Assembly (NCBI GenBank): GCA_904063045.1
Contig: CAJFCJ010000076.1
Coordinates: 146,230-200,706, forward strand
DNA length: 54,477 nt
Direction: 5' to 3'
From: Dimorphilus gyrociliatus
Taxonomy: Eukaryota; Annelida; Polychaeta; Dinophilidae
Shown here: positions 22,101-30,939 of the stretch, in pieces
Layout of the letters: every line of letters starts with the position of its first letter
Position numbering within the stretch: the first letter of the stretch is position 1
Position numbers and translations under genes: made by a program
Notes under the pieces: generated by a model
What the model was told of the DNA's origin: nothing
The model's input: the letters and a program-made list of their open reading frames with translations, nothing else
The model's database searches: none

Positions 22101-24230
22101 TTACTTTCTAATAAAAAGCAATATTCCAAACTAACAACAAATTCTAATGAAAATGTTTGTCATAATAATTTCTTAAAAAAATCAGCATTGTATTATAAAG
22201 ATTTAATTAACACATTTAGAGTTACTTTGGATGAAAAAGAATGTAAACATTTGTTAGAATCTGTCTGTTTAAAGAAAAACTCTTTTTACAAAAGAATATT
22301 TTATGGATTGCCTAAAATACATAAAGAATCAGATCAATGGCTTCATAGTGGAAGGATTCCTAGAGGAAGACCTGTTGTTAGCAATTTAAGAACAGAATCT
22401 TATGAAATATCCAGATTTATATCACACCAACTGAAACCAATTAGTATGCTACATTCTTCATATATTGGTAATTCTCAACAACTATTGGATGAACTTAATA
22501 GAATAACAATTCCAAATGATGCTCTCTTAGTGACTCTGGACATTAAAAGCATGTATACAAATATTGATACTTATACTGGTTTGAAAGCTATAAAATATTT
22601 TTTTGAAAAGTATCCCTCCAAGCAAAGACCTGATAACTTTCTTATTCAACTACTAAAGTTCAACTTACATAAGAATCATTTTAAATTCTTAAACCATACA
22701 TACTTACAAAAGAGTGGTTGTGCAATGGGTCAAAGCTATGCTCCAGCTTATGCAAACTTATGGATGGCTTGGGTGGAAGAAGTCTACATTTCTAATATTA
22801 GGCCTAGACCTCTTTTTTACAAAAGATATTTGGATGATATTTTCATAATTTGGACAAGCAGTATTGCTGAATTTCACAGCTATCTTCAGAAAGCCAATAA
22901 CATACTGAAGAATTTAAAGTTTGAAGAAAGAATTAGCCATGAATCTATTAATTTCCTAGATTTAACACTCTTCAAGGGAACAAGATTTTTGTCAACAAAT
23001 CAGTTGGATCATATGACCTTCTTCAAAAATTGTGAAACATTTCATCAACTTCATAAGACTTCTCTGCACCCTAAACACATCTTTAAAGGACTTTTAAAAT
23101 CTCAATTCCAAAGGTTTCTTAAAAACAGCTCTTCTCCATTTCTATTCCTGCAAACTTCTCAAACTGTGATGAAATCCATTTTAAATCAAGGCTACAGCAG
23201 CAAAGAAATAAAAAAAGCAATGCTTTCAGTAATAAAAGATCAATTGAAGAAAGAAAACTATGAAAGAATGTTGGAAGAAAATCAAAAGAAACACTTCAAT
23301 ATCCCAAAGAAATTGAGAGTATATTTTAACATGGCAGAAAAGATATTCTGTCCTCTAAAAATGAAATTCATTTTTAGAAAAAACTGTGTTGATTTAATCA
23401 CAATAAACTCCAAAATATTTCTACTACAATGTAAAGAATGTGGACAAATGATGTATTTCACAATACAACAGCAATATACAAATTACAGCATCTTCCAAAC
23501 ACTTACACACCTTTTGTCAAGAAAATATGTGGAATTGAGGAATGTTGAGCTTGTTGAAAATTTTATCCAACATCAGCATTTTGCAGAAAATCAATTTAAT
23601 ATCACAATATTTCCATATGAACAATTACAAAGAGACAAATCAACAATTGAAATGAATAGACACATTTATGAGTTGAATATGAAGGATATCATGTATGACC
23701 CTTTTGGTTTAGTCAGATATACAAATTGTCAAATTTACACAAAGCTACCATTAATTATGCCACATAGAAATGACCTCGGACCAGTCTTACAAAAGTTTTC
23801 AAAGATTTATAGAAATTTAAGTAATAAGAATTCAATATTTAAAAATATTCCTCTGATATTTGCTTTTACAAACAACATGAGTAGTTACTTTAAATTGATT
23901 CATAAAAATATATATTTCAAACAGGAACTAAATAAATCCACTTCCTTATTTGATAAGAGTAATGCTACTGATAGAGATTCAACAGAAAAACACCAAGCCT
24001 CAATGAACAAAACTGGAACTAAGTCAATTAAACATTTTTACAAAAAGAAGAATACAGAGGAAACATCAACTATTAGCTTGCCTTCTCCACCAGAAAAAAG
24101 ACCAAAATGTGATACAATAACAAGAAAATTCACTACAAAGAGAAAAATAGATAATGAAACAGATGAACAACAATCAGTTGTAGAACAAAAGATTAAAAGG
24201 ACAGGAAGAAGAATTAAGAAGAAAGTATAA
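19197..24230 (+). CDS. PLE ORF-B: SGNH-like module, Penelope reverse transcriptase, degenerate GIY-YIG
   Basis: 1677 residues from the ATG at 19197. Residues 1-160: a helical region like ORF-A's start. About 165-440: Lys/Glu-rich degenerate tandem repeats (units like KETSIIEKDTSGKKL). About 611-750: the shared module (LIISDSSF to KSKHLTKKAQE). About 883-902: an Asp/Glu tract. Then PLE reverse transcriptase in canonical order: VIKPADKGSCIVI (about 943), YGLPKIHK (1035), GRPVVSN (1056), LDIKSMYTNI (1111), GCAMGQSYAPAYANLWM (1174), catalytic YLDDIFIIW (1209). Residues 1392-1503 line up with the PLE GIY-YIG endonuclease (CKECG, HFAE, a Glu before NRHIYELN, DPFGL), but the GIY and YIG tyrosine/glycine signature is lost (KIF, MYF). 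The tail is basic (KRTGRRIKKKV). The frame is undamaged, arguing for recent activity. Confidence 0.9.
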   Translation: MNEPVRKTKTLNHPWFYPEIYEKKECFKLNFKTLNFDIYKQLKFIIEKQIEKHVGVSYKKICSSSECLYFNNRFNISKPFQELMRKDYQEFQALIEKRYLENLEQYVLLENYFNNISTLCKHFNEDEIKRLISKIFLEKSIKLNKEFVEKTKQSLIEICIRSKENDKDRKKKKLKETTTTDEKDGNHIGTADRTTMKIIVEQEKGTLNNEMEKTPEEKMKETSIIEEDASGKKLKETIIRDEKAINHIDTADRTTMKEIPVREKNTSCLKMEKTSVIEEAASEKNFKETSAIEKDTSGKKLQEMAVRDEKVGNHVIAVKQIDTDNRTTIEEKLEKEKAGTTDKEIEKIPENILKETSIIEKDTSDIIMKDVPVREKNASDLQMEKTTVIDKDANDKPVKDNHFPNKDASNIELQETILRDNHSDTTATPTTQQNDNLKEYEEMDEKEIEEGAQEQIMETSPNVRNILDETIMDACNQNSVVTKLHWSKNVSFQSPLRTSSPKQTTFNTSIDSSELDLFDEESWLALEERRSQDQVIDTTKKSIDGVNSIVLSITDNTRKYMGWRMVLKNNYRKDKKLIDLYREWGKNFLSDKEAKIFSKLLPPNIPIKTEFLIISDSSFRDVPIKNISQSASKYKIALKGIMINISQLNYEDILPILTNWNMQYEYIFVHANLNSNKQAYGVASFLKDKFGTCKNVIIAIPFGTKLISSSKDIQLATRNQATVLDMTDMKKLGFTDNPTGNSKSKHLTKKAQEFSIDLVMKTLQRIIKDETEEKMDKDISTNRVIPLSGFNFNQQLNTQYVVNLSKYQIPNDINNFLNLGLKFVYESIKPKKWKQYTLFNLERFFKKVSVIKKLNKSTSEENLRCINYQWIPKGYESNVTCIEEQDDADDDSDDDDEDSDEMLQFFKECRKTIQNTFFKENFRILKFDKQFFQSLTKFLSLNIVIKPADKGSCIVIQNTDDYIYMCNKLLSNKKQYSKLTTNSNENVCHNNFLKKSALYYKDLINTFRVTLDEKECKHLLESVCLKKNSFYKRIFYGLPKIHKESDQWLHSGRIPRGRPVVSNLRTESYEISRFISHQLKPISMLHSSYIGNSQQLLDELNRITIPNDALLVTLDIKSMYTNIDTYTGLKAIKYFFEKYPSKQRPDNFLIQLLKFNLHKNHFKFLNHTYLQKSGCAMGQSYAPAYANLWMAWVEEVYISNIRPRPLFYKRYLDDIFIIWTSSIAEFHSYLQKANNILKNLKFEERISHESINFLDLTLFKGTRFLSTNQLDHMTFFKNCETFHQLHKTSLHPKHIFKGLLKSQFQRFLKNSSSPFLFLQTSQTVMKSILNQGYSSKEIKKAMLSVIKDQLKKENYERMLEENQKKHFNIPKKLRVYFNMAEKIFCPLKMKFIFRKNCVDLITINSKIFLLQCKECGQMMYFTIQQQYTNYSIFQTLTHLLSRKYVELRNVELVENFIQHQHFAENQFNITIFPYEQLQRDKSTIEMNRHIYELNMKDIMYDPFGLVRYTNCQIYTKLPLIMPHRNDLGPVLQKFSKIYRNLSNKNSIFKNIPLIFAFTNNMSSYFKLIHKNIYFKQELNKSTSLFDKSNATDRDSTEKHQASMNKTGTKSIKHFYKKKNTEETSTISLPSPPEKRPKCDTITRKFTTKRKIDNETDEQQSVVEQKIKRTGRRIKKKV

Positions 24231-24426
24231 ACATTGTAGAATTTTTAATTAGTTTGTTTTGCATATTTGTTTTGTTTCTTCAAAATGTATATTTTGTTAT
24301 ATAAACAAAATTATATCAATTTGTGTATTCTTAGTTTCTTTTATTCAAATGTTCATGTTGTTTTTTTTATGTAGAATATACATAACATATTATATTACAT
24401 TTTTCCTTATATATAGATTTTCTAAA

Positions 24427-25467
24427 ATGGCAAACAACCTTCCACAAAACCAAATTGAAACAATAGAAAATGATGGAAATTTAATAAACCACACTATAGA
24501 TATTGAACATTTTTTACCACCTTCTTTTGAACAATTTTTCAACTTTAGAACATTTTATAACCATCTTTTAAGATTTAAAAGAGATGACAAAAACCATCCT
24601 CCTATATTTGATGGAAATAAATTTGAAAAACTTGCAGTAGACAAAATGATAAAATTCAAAGAATTTTGTGATGAAAAAATGTGGCTTGTTCAACAACACC
24701 AACCACATAACTTAAACAAACAACAACTTGGAGAAATAATATTAAGACAATTGAATAGCACTGATCATATTGTAAAGTTTTTCAATACAATCAAAGTTAA
24801 TAGAATAAATCATCCAAATGTTAATGAAATGATGACATCTTTCACAGAGATTGGAGTGAATCTAAGAGAAGAGGAAGTTGAAAATCTTATGAAAATTCAA
24901 CAGCCTGGAGTTGAATTAACAAACAATTATAATTTGCTTCTGCTGACAGATGGCAGTTTGGGTGATTTAGATTTGCTTCAAATAGAAGATGTTAAGAGAA
25001 ATATAAATTTTGGTGGAAATATTTTAATTATAAACATTTCTGGTCTATCATTTAAAAATTGCAAAGAAATTTTATCAAAATGGAATATAAAAGCTACAGT
25101 TGTAGCCCTTCATATTCTTTTTGATATCATTAATGATGTTGATGAGAATTTTCCAGATATTTACACAAACAATGGAAATTTTAAAGAATGTCTCCTATTT
25201 ATAAAATACAATGAAAAAAATCATATAAATAATCAAGTAGCACCACCAGAAAATTTACAAAAAATGTTGACAAATGTTTTTTATATCAATAGCATTATAA
25301 GAGGAGATCCTTTTCATAGACGAATGCAGCAGGGAAAGATCTCTTCATTAAGAAATGTTGTTCAACAACTGATTTTTAATGAAATTTTAGTGAACACAAA
25401 AGAAATAATGGTTCAGCAACAAAGAAGGACTGGAAGAAGGAGATTAAATAGACAAAGATATCAGTGA
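24427..25467 (+). CDS. PLE ORF-C: small protein with the shared SGNH-like module
   Basis: Start at the ATG at 24427, ten bases after an acceptor-like site (TTATATATAG); the upstream open frame (from 24259) is hydrophobic and lies in a probable intron. About 346 residues. The N-terminal half is helical and polar. The shared module starts near residue 169 (LLLLTDGSL), runs through ILIINISGLSFKNCKEILSKW and ends with GDPFH, a D-x-x-H arrangement like the catalytic Asp-His of SGNH hydrolases. The C-terminus (RRTGRRRLNRQRY) mirrors ORF-B's basic tail. It looks like ORF-B's accessory regions without the RT. Function unknown; a coat or RNA-chaperone role is an inference. Confidence 0.7.
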   Translation: MANNLPQNQIETIENDGNLINHTIDIEHFLPPSFEQFFNFRTFYNHLLRFKRDDKNHPPIFDGNKFEKLAVDKMIKFKEFCDEKMWLVQQHQPHNLNKQQLGEIILRQLNSTDHIVKFFNTIKVNRINHPNVNEMMTSFTEIGVNLREEEVENLMKIQQPGVELTNNYNLLLLTDGSLGDLDLLQIEDVKRNINFGGNILIINISGLSFKNCKEILSKWNIKATVVALHILFDIINDVDENFPDIYTNNGNFKECLLFIKYNEKNHINNQVAPPENLQKMLTNVFYINSIIRGDPFHRRMQQGKISSLRNVVQQLIFNEILVNTKEIMVQQQRRTGRRRLNRQRYQ

Positions 25468-26003
25468 GAATTGCACAAATCATTCATATTATATATTATT
25501 GCTTTCCATGTCTTTTTTATGCAAACATATTATATTCTATTTCATTGAAAAAACATTCATATAATAACTATGTATTCATATTAGTGCAGGATACAAATTT
25601 TACAAACAAAAAAACCACAAAGCAGCAATCTAATTATGTCACTTAAAAGTTAAATATATTATTGTGCAACATGTTTGTCATATTTGCAACCTAAATATTG
25701 AAATATCAGTCCATATGAAAGTGAGGGAAGCTCCAGTGTTTTCATTTAAGAATCATTTTTGTTTATCTATAATATTCTGAATTAAATATGTTCTAATTGA
25801 TATACTTTGAAGCAATTCTTTCATTAACACTATAAGATCTATCAGACAATTTGGATTTTATATTCTACTCTCAAACATTATACATAACCAAACATTTAAA
25901 ACAAAAAGAATTACAACAAAAATTCATGCAAGGAAGGATACAATTATAGAATTGGTCCTATCCTCCCCTTCAAGGTAGCAGTAAGTGAAGCTATCCTCTG
26001 AAA
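25468..26003 (+). other. PLE 3' untranslated segment
   Basis: AT-rich, no convincing ORF. It leads into the hammerhead candidate. GTAGCAGTAAGTGAAGCT (about 25976) lies just before it. Confidence 0.4.
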
Positions 26004-26053
26004 TGACCCTGATGAGTCTTTGCAAAAGGGGAAGATGAAACCATGGTAGGTCA
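26004..26053 (+). ncRNA. Hammerhead ribozyme candidate (minimal type I)
   Basis: All core parts are in order. Stem I 5' strand TGACC (26004-26008); CTGATGA (26009-26015); stem II GTCTT/AAGAT (26016-26020 with 26032-26036, first pair a G-T wobble) closing an 11-nt loop; GAAA (26037-26040); a short palindromic stem III CCATGG (26041-26046); TA (26047-26048, H17 = A); and stem I 3' strand GGTCA (26049-26053). The last A of GAAA can pair with the T of TA as A15.1-U16.1. Cleavage would fall after 26048. PLEs are known to carry minimal hammerheads with very short stem III (established, from memory). GUA rather than GUC and the wobble suggest modest activity. Confidence 0.7.
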
Positions 26054-26397
26054 ACCATACTTGGTTCCATTTCACCTAATACTAAATATATACTACATTA
26101 AGACATTAAATCATCAATCAACTTGAGATGTGAAGACTACTTGATTCATATTGTGCAATAACTTCTTACTCTTGCATCTCACAATAATGGGGGATCTCCT
26201 GAAACTTTGTTGGAAGTTATTCGACTTTCATCAGAACTTAGATCTTAGTATCTAGTTCAACATTACAATAACCCTAAGACTAAACCCAGATCTATAATCC
26301 TGACCAAGGAGAACCCCTACCTAACATTGATTAAAAGTTAGGTATTACACTGGAACACTAGCTAACCAGTTCCCAAAAACATTACCAGAGTTGTGTG
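26054..26397 (+). other. PLE 3' region after the ribozyme candidate
   Basis: No ORF. A hairpin AACCA-TAC-TTGGTT directly follows stem I (26053-26066), and CATTTCA (26068-26074) is complementary to TGAAATG just upstream of stem I. The rest is unremarkable, with scattered ACCCTA-like words. Confidence 0.4.
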
Positions 26398-26440
26398 AGT
26401 GGCCTAACCCATAACCCTTACCAAACCCTAACCCTAACCC
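26398..26440. repeat. Short telomere-like tract (CCCTAA)
   Basis: Contains CCTAACCCATAACCC, then AAACCCTAACCCTAACCCTC: about three good CCCTAA units in a degenerate setting, about 60 bp from the element-2 LTR. The orientation is opposite to the AGGGTTAGG stretch at 19084. Isolated tracts like this are common in animal genomes, so the link to the PLE is only suggestive. Confidence 0.55.
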
Positions 26441-26498
26441 TCAAACATAGAGTTTGCTTCAAAATTTCGAAATTTTGAATCCAATTTATTACTGTACA

Positions 26499-27433
26499 TG
26501 TACACATACATTCGTCAGCTATATTCTACAATAGAGAAGTAGTATTGAACCAGTATTGTACTATGCAGATAGCACTGATAAAGATAAGCAGTAGTGACCT
26601 AGTTTCGCATAGGGCAGTGCATACACATTATGCAGTAATAAAACCTATTGAATTATATAAAGAATATTTGCTATTTGCAACCTAGCATTAATATTACAAT
26701 TTATTAATCCATAAATTTATGATTTCGAACTAAAACTAGTTCAATTAATTGTCAATTATGCTTAAATTCTAAGTTTAGATTATATTCACTATTCAACAGT
26801 ATTGTATACACAATACTGTTCTTTTTAACATGCATTAATCAGATATACTTCCTCCTTATATGCTGATGCTAAATTTACTAACTCAATCAATTGAATATCA
26901 TTATTAAGGTAGAATATAAAAACGGTCAAATATACAATCTACATGTTTTCTTGATTGTTGGACTTGTCCTACTAAAATTGTTACATCTTATGCAACTCTC
27001 CAACCTTCGAAATTCAACTATTATTTAGAAGAGGAAAACAATAAAAACATGACCATATTTAGAACTTTTCTTTGTCTTTAAATGTTACTTTTGTTTTTGT
27101 GAACATTGAAATTTGTGAACTATCAACCCTTAAAAGAGTATATAAACCCTACGAAATTAACAGTTGATAGTTCAGTTTTCTAACCGTCAGCTAGTTGTTT
27201 AAACTAGCTTGTTTAGAACTAGAAGCTCATTTACTCAAATACATATTCTTTGAATGAAATACTGGTGTTTGTTGGTTAATTTTTACTGGAATTACATTTA
27301 TTAAGACTACTTGTGGACGAACTTGAAAGGTTCTATTTGGACCAGTACTTTGGCACATTGGTAAATGATTGGAGAGGACGAATTTGATAGTGACGAGCTA
27401 GGACTTCCTACAATTACAATACAACAAAGTACA
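26499..27433 (+). repeat. 5' LTR of element 2
   Basis: Begins TGTACACATACA, ends AAAGTACA; 935 bp. Similar to the solo LTR at 2308-3166, with extra internal sequence here. TATA box at 27139-27148. Its last 69 bases encode the first residues of gag. Confidence 0.85.
27139..27148 (+). promoter_or_regulatory. TATA box in LTR of element 2
   Basis: GTATATAAAC, conserved in the solo LTR at 2872, followed about 30 bp later by a pyrimidine-rich CAGTTTTCTAACC that may be the start. Confidence 0.55.
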
Positions 27434-28426
27434 AATATGGCGCAGTCGACAGCCCACAATGCTACTTCAATGAATGTTATTTTGGTTTATGAGAATGACA
27501 AAGCCAGAGCCAAGGAAGTAGATGAGTATCTTTCAAAAATTAATGAATTAATGTTGAGAATTAAAAGTAGTGGAGCCAAAGTGGATGGTAATAGCTTTTT
27601 AAAGTACCATTTGATGACTGGGGCAGCTACAATTCCTGAAGGTATGGTTAATCCTGATCCTACTCAACCAGAATTCAGTTATAATGGCATTCAAGATAAT
27701 GCTTTGGAAAAGACAATTGCAAGTCTTCTAATTGATGCTAATGAGAAACCTAATACTACTTTGCTGAGACCCTATTCTGGTAGCAAAGATACTTGGGCCT
27801 TTAAGAGGAACTTTCAAACAGCTTGTGAATTAAACCTTTGGGATACAGAAGAGAAAAGAGTTCGAATGCTGAGAAAATACACTACTGGAAGAGCCAGAGA
27901 TGTTATTGAAAGTTTACCCTCCATGGCAAATGAAAATGAAATTTGGGATGCATTGGATGAAGAATTTAATCCAGATCCTATGGCTTACAAAAAAGAAATT
28001 GATAGATTGAGACAGTTCAATGATGAAACTGTCCAAAGTTTTGTTAGAAGAAGTAAAGAACTTGTGGAAAAATTCCTACCATTCAATACTACTGAAATGG
28101 CTTGTGTTACTGGAAAGAGTTAGAGAACTTCAACTGTTAACTGTATTCAGGAATGGTCTTAAAGGAAAAATTGTTAATCATGTGGAAAAGATGGAAAGAT
28201 TAACTCAGTTAATCAGTATATTAAATTGGCAAAAAGAGCAGAAATATTTTTTGATAATGCAAGAAAAGAAAGCGAAATGAATTCAAACAGTACAAAAGGA
28301 GATTTGACAACAATCAGAGTAACTCAAATCAAAATGAACATACATTTAAACCTTTTTCTCAAAATAGATTTCAACAACAAAGAATGGAAATGCAGGAATA
28401 ATGAAAAGGCAGCTTTAACAGACTAA
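27365..28426 (+). pseudogene. gag: Gag, element 2, starting inside the LTR
   Basis: The ATG at 27365 lies inside the LTR, and the frame runs through the LTR end and the PBS, which is translated as MAQST. Then follows a capsid-like region (RKYTTGRARDVIESL, WDALDEEFNPDP, SFVRRSKELVEKF) matching element 1's Gag in layout. A frame change near 28100 moves the rest into other frames (to 28426). The solo LTR at 2308-3166 preserves the same in-LTR start (MIG, PTITIQQST), supporting it as the real N-terminus. Confidence 0.7.
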
Positions 28427-28476
28427 TACATGTTGGACCTGATGAACCTAATGAAACTGAAATTTCTAAAGGAAGA

Positions 28477-29594
28477 ATGGCAATATTTAATCTCAAAGAA
28501 GAGAAAATCGCACATTTTAAGTGTACTTCTTTGGTAAAAGGCAGAAAAGATTTCCAATTTCGAATGAAAAATCATAATGGAAGAGAGGTTATTGCTTTAT
28601 GTGATTCAGGAGCACTTTTGTCATTTATTACAGAAAAAGAAATCAGGTTAATGGATTCTAAATTCATCAAGAAAGAAACTACTGGCTTACCAATCATCAC
28701 TTCAGCAGAGGGAAATGCTTTAAAGACAAAAGGAAAACAAAACTGAATATTCAATTTAATGGAAGAATTATGGAACAAGAATTCTTTATTATGGAAAAAC
28801 TAGATATGGCTATAATACTTGGTTGTGATTTCTTAGAAAATGCTGGAGCTCTTATTGATTTTGCAACAAAACAAGTTTCTCTTCCATTCTTTATCAGAAA
28901 AGGACAACCAGTTAGAAAGTTTTTGCAATATAACGAAAATCACCAAACAAAATTTGGAAAACAAGGCAGTGTAAAAAAAGTAACTGTTGGAATGATGGGA
29001 CAGTATTTTGAAGATTCTGACACTCCATCTGAAGTTTTTGATACTCCATCTGAAGTTTCAGATAGTGTGGACTCAGAAATGGAAGTTACTGATCCAGATA
29101 CTGGCTATGATACAAGCAACACTCATGGTTCAAGCATAGTTTATGAGGGATTCAATGGTTTTGATTCAAATAGCAATTATGGCACAGATGAAAGTTCCAG
29201 TACTTCTGAAAATTATGATACAGAAACAAGTATTGAATCAGATCACAGCCCAGACTCAGATTTGGATATAATCAATGGTACAAGCTCATCTGAAGATGAA
29301 ATTAGTGATTCAACTGATTCTGATCATGGTTCAATGATTGTTATAGACTCATCTGAGGAAGAGCTTGATAACATAACTGAGCCTGATAATGATTCAATGA
29401 TTGTTATAGACTCATCTGAAGAAGAGACGTAACACATTGAGTCTGACAATGATTCCATAATGGTTATAGACTCATCTGATGAAGAGACTGGAAATATACC
29501 TAAGTCTGACAATGACTCAGTTATTCTCATAAATTCCTCTGAAGAAGAAACTGAAGACTTGGCTATGGAAATGGAAATGAAACACAATACATAG
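28477..29594 (+). pseudogene. Retropepsin with acidic repeat tail, element 2
   Basis: Active site ALCDSGALLSFITEKEI near 28605, distal signature AIILGCDFL near 28815, with a frame change at about 28735-28770. The tail is rich in Ser/Asp/Glu: SEVFDTPSEVSD, SEMEVTDPDTGYD, then repeated units close to DNDSMIVIDSSEEE (about 29320-29560) with a stop after SSEEET (29430). The order protease-tail-RT is the normal pol order, unlike in element 1 where the same module lies after integrase. Confidence 0.75.
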
Positions 29595-29673
29595 AATTAG
29601 AAGATGGAATAACTATCAAAGTGAAAAAGAACAAAAGAAAAATCCAGTAACTCCTGAAATAGAAGAATTACAG

Positions 29674-30935
29674 TTGGAAAGTATTGAATTTGAACATTTG
29701 TCTAATCAAAATGTACACAATATTAATTCAAATACACTAGAAATTGACAATTATTTACATGTGTCCAAAAATAATCTTGACAAGAACAGAGAAGAATTAA
29801 AAGAAATGATAAAGAATTATGAAGATATTATTGCTACAAATCAGAATGACATTGGTTCACCAGATGTTCCACCAATGGCAATTGAATTATTGGAAGATAT
29901 AAAGCCTTTCAAACAAAGCCATACAGATTGCCACCCAACAAACAGCAGGAATGCAGGGATCAATTAAATGGATTATTGGAAAATGGTCTAATTAGAGCAA
30001 GCAAAAGCCAATGGGCTTCACCCATTGTTTTTGTGAAAAAGAAAGAAGGAACATTAAGAATGTGTGTGGATTACAGAAAACTTAACAAGCAATCAAAAAA
30101 GAATTGTTATCCAATCCACATCAGGAAGATTTATTTGATAAGCTTGGAGGAGGCCACAAATATTTTTCTATATTGGATTTAACAAGTGCATTTCATCATA
30201 TTCCAATTAAAGAAGAAGATAAGGAGAAAACTGCTTTTATTACACCATTTGGTTTATTTGAATTCAACGCATGCCATTTGGTTTGGCAAATGCACCTTCA
30301 CACTTCAGCTATATCATGGCAAATTTTGTTATTAATGGATTGGAAAACTTCTGCATTAATTATATGGATGATATTATAGTTTTTACCAAAACATTGGAAG
30401 AACACTTTGTAGCTCTACAGAAACTTATGGAAAGAATCAAGGAAAAAGACTTCAGAATTAAACTGAGCAAATGTGCATTCTTACAAGAATCAGTTCAATT
30501 CCTTGGTCATAGAATTACACAGAATGGTATTGAAACTGATCCTGAAAAGATTCAAAAATAAAAGATGCCAAATTACCTATGTTTGCAAATACTCTGTTGA
30601 GTTTTGTGGCATTTTGTGGTTATTATAGAAGATTTGTTAAAGATTTTGCAAAAATCACAAAACCTTTGAGAGAATTATTAAAAGTACACCAAAAGACAGA
30701 AAAACTGAAATGGACAAAAAAAGCAGAGGAAGCTTATGAAACACTAAGGAATGCAATGACAGAGCCCCCAATCCTTCAACTGCCAGACTTTACTAAATCA
30801 TTCTATTTAACAACAGATGCTTCTAATTATGCAGTTGGTGCAGTTCTAGAACAAGAATGGGAAGAAGATGGAAAGAAAATAAGAAAACCAATTTCTTTTG
30901 CTTCCAAGCTCCTAATCAATACACAACGAAATAAT
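29674..30935 (+). pseudogene. pol: Reverse transcriptase and partial RNase H, element 2
   Basis: RT blocks SQWASPIVFVKKKEGTLR, CVDYRKLN, LDLTSAFHHI, MPFGLANAP, catalytic YMDDIIVF (about 30360), FLGHRITQNGIETDP and FCGYYRRFV, spread over four frames. RNase H begins (TTDASNYAVGAVLEQ) and stops near 30935. Close to element 1's RT in sequence. Inactive. Confidence 0.8.
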
Positions 30936-30939
30936 AGAA

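Larger units (their letters stand above)
14296..26498 (+). mobile_element. Large three-ORF Penelope-like element (PLE) region
   Basis: Everything between the 3' LTR of element 1 and the 5' LTR of element 2 appears to belong to one multi-ORF unit: ORF-A (14965-16476), ORF-B with the RT (19197-24230) and ORF-C (24427-25467), all plus strand. The three proteins share a homologous module, and each ATG is preceded by a 3' splice-like site. A TATA promoter lies at 17608 and a hammerhead candidate at 26004-26053. Element ends are not defined; both sides may have been cut by the LTR elements. The PLE class call is firm from the RT motifs, while treating all three ORFs as one element is an inference from shared modules. 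Confidence 0.75.
26499..30935 (+). mobile_element. Ty3-type LTR retrotransposon, element 2, truncated in RNase H
   Basis: 5' LTR (26499-27433), PBS (27438-27452, same tRNA-Ser-like site as element 1), gag, protease with acidic repeat tail, RT and the start of RNase H. Homology ends near 30935 in SKLLINTQRN; integrase and 3' LTR are missing. Several frameshifts and a premature stop make it dead. Its protease region is the nearest relative in the window of the extra protease in element 1. Confidence 0.85.

Noticed and set aside
24259-24426. N-terminal hydrophobic extension of PLE ORF-C
   Set aside because: Low-complexity T-rich DNA that ends in an acceptor-like site just before the ATG at 24427; more likely intron than signal peptide.
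26180-26240. A second hammerhead on the minus strand (CTGATGA then TCGAA)
   Set aside because: There is no room for stem II between CTGATGA and GAA, and no stem I partner.
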